In this document: positions 4,863-5,064 of the stretch, piece by piece
How the letters are laid out: each line of letters begins with the position of its first letter
How positions within the stretch are numbered: the stretch's first letter is position 1
Source: Clostridia bacterium
Lineage (GTDB): Bacteria > Bacillota > Clostridia > Oscillospirales > CAG-272
Assembly: GCA_017624795.1 (NCBI GenBank)
Contig: JAGAMJ010000075.1
Location: forward strand, 1 to 5,064
DNA length: 5,064 nt
Direction: 5' to 3'
The notes under the pieces: model-generated
Seen by the model: the letters and a program-made list of their open reading frames with translations, nothing else
Database searches by the model: none
Told to the model about the DNA's origin: nothing
Made by a program: the position numbers and the translations under genes

Positions 4863-5064
4863 TTATGTTTTACTGCCGCAAGACCGCAGCACCTCGGCAG
4901 CGGCGCAAAGCACGCCGATGCGACCGCTTTCAAAGGTCAGCCCACCCTGGAAAAAGGCGGTGTAAGGGGGGCGAAGCGGCCCGTCGGCAGACAGCTCGAT
5001 CGACGCGCCCTGCACGAAGGTGCCCGCTGCCATAATGACCTGATCGCGATAGCCCGGCATCGCC
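4863..5064 (-). CDS. Methionine gamma-lyase family (YnbB-like) protein, C-terminal part
   Basis: The reading frame enters from beyond base 5064 and ends in TAA (4865-4863), giving the last 66 or so residues. The segments MPGYRDQVIMAAGTFVQGAS and IELSADGPLRPPY, then FFQGGLTFESG, match what I know of the C terminus of the YnbB/methionine gamma-lyase-like family, once called aluminium resistance proteins. These are cytoplasmic PLP enzymes of the Cys/Met metabolism fold class, and their substrate is generally unproven. The PLP lysine lies outside the window. The internal ATG at 5060 is not the start. The lipoprotein gene begins 34 bases downstream with no terminator or promoter in between, so they form one operon. 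Confidence 0.85.
   Translation of the reverse strand, partial: AMPGYRDQVIMAAGTFVQGASIELSADGPLRPPYTAFFQGGLTFESGRIGVLCAAAEVLRSCGSKT

Noticed and set aside
4829..4933. A longer lipoprotein start at 4933
   Set aside because: It would overlap the end of the YnbB-like gene, place a charged 35-residue tail before the signal peptide, and ignore the good Shine-Dalgarno at 4841-4837.

Overview
The window looks like chromosomal DNA from an endospore-forming anaerobic Firmicute, most likely of class Clostridia. The main evidence is a full-length, well-conserved SpoIVA (492 aa) with a sigma-E-type mother-cell promoter in front of it. Strong purine-rich ribosome binding sites, a tRNA gene with encoded CCA, GC-rich genes and very AT-rich intergenic DNA all fit. 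I cannot name the genus from this sequence. No phage, IS, CRISPR or plasmid genes are visible; this is a housekeeping region.

Layout. (1) 1-75, minus: the first 25 codons of a gene that resembles the N terminus of a biotin-dependent carboxyltransferase. Its leader (76-150) holds a possible 14-codon ORF and two mutually exclusive RNA structures around the gene's Shine-Dalgarno sequence; this is the most intriguing item in the window. (2) 278-437, plus: an autonomous tRNA-Val(GAC) unit with a near-consensus promoter and a UUCG-loop terminator. (3) 440-527: a small array of three different short hairpins separated by a repeated 10-base linker. (4) 557-1518, plus: ksgA (rsmA), encoding 16S rRNA dimethyladenosine transferase, with its own near-consensus sigma-A promoter and a terminator that works in both directions. 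(5) 1546-3088, minus: spoIVA with a sigma-E promoter. (6) 3095-5064, minus: three genes transcribed together. They are the C-terminal end of a methionine gamma-lyase-family (YnbB-like) protein, a small lipoprotein, and a NifS/IscS-like cysteine desulfurase that ends at a strong hairpin terminator just upstream of the spoIVA promoter.

How the parts relate. ksgA and spoIVA converge on one shared terminator (1481-1518). The minus-strand genes form two separate transcription units: a likely constitutive one for the PLP enzymes and lipoprotein, and a sporulation-specific one for spoIVA. The lipoprotein and the cysteine desulfurase are joined by a stop-start junction (TGA-T-ATG) with no visible Shine-Dalgarno, which suggests translational coupling. 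Two sulfur-related PLP enzymes in one operon hint at a shared role in cysteine or methionine sulfur handling, but that is inference.
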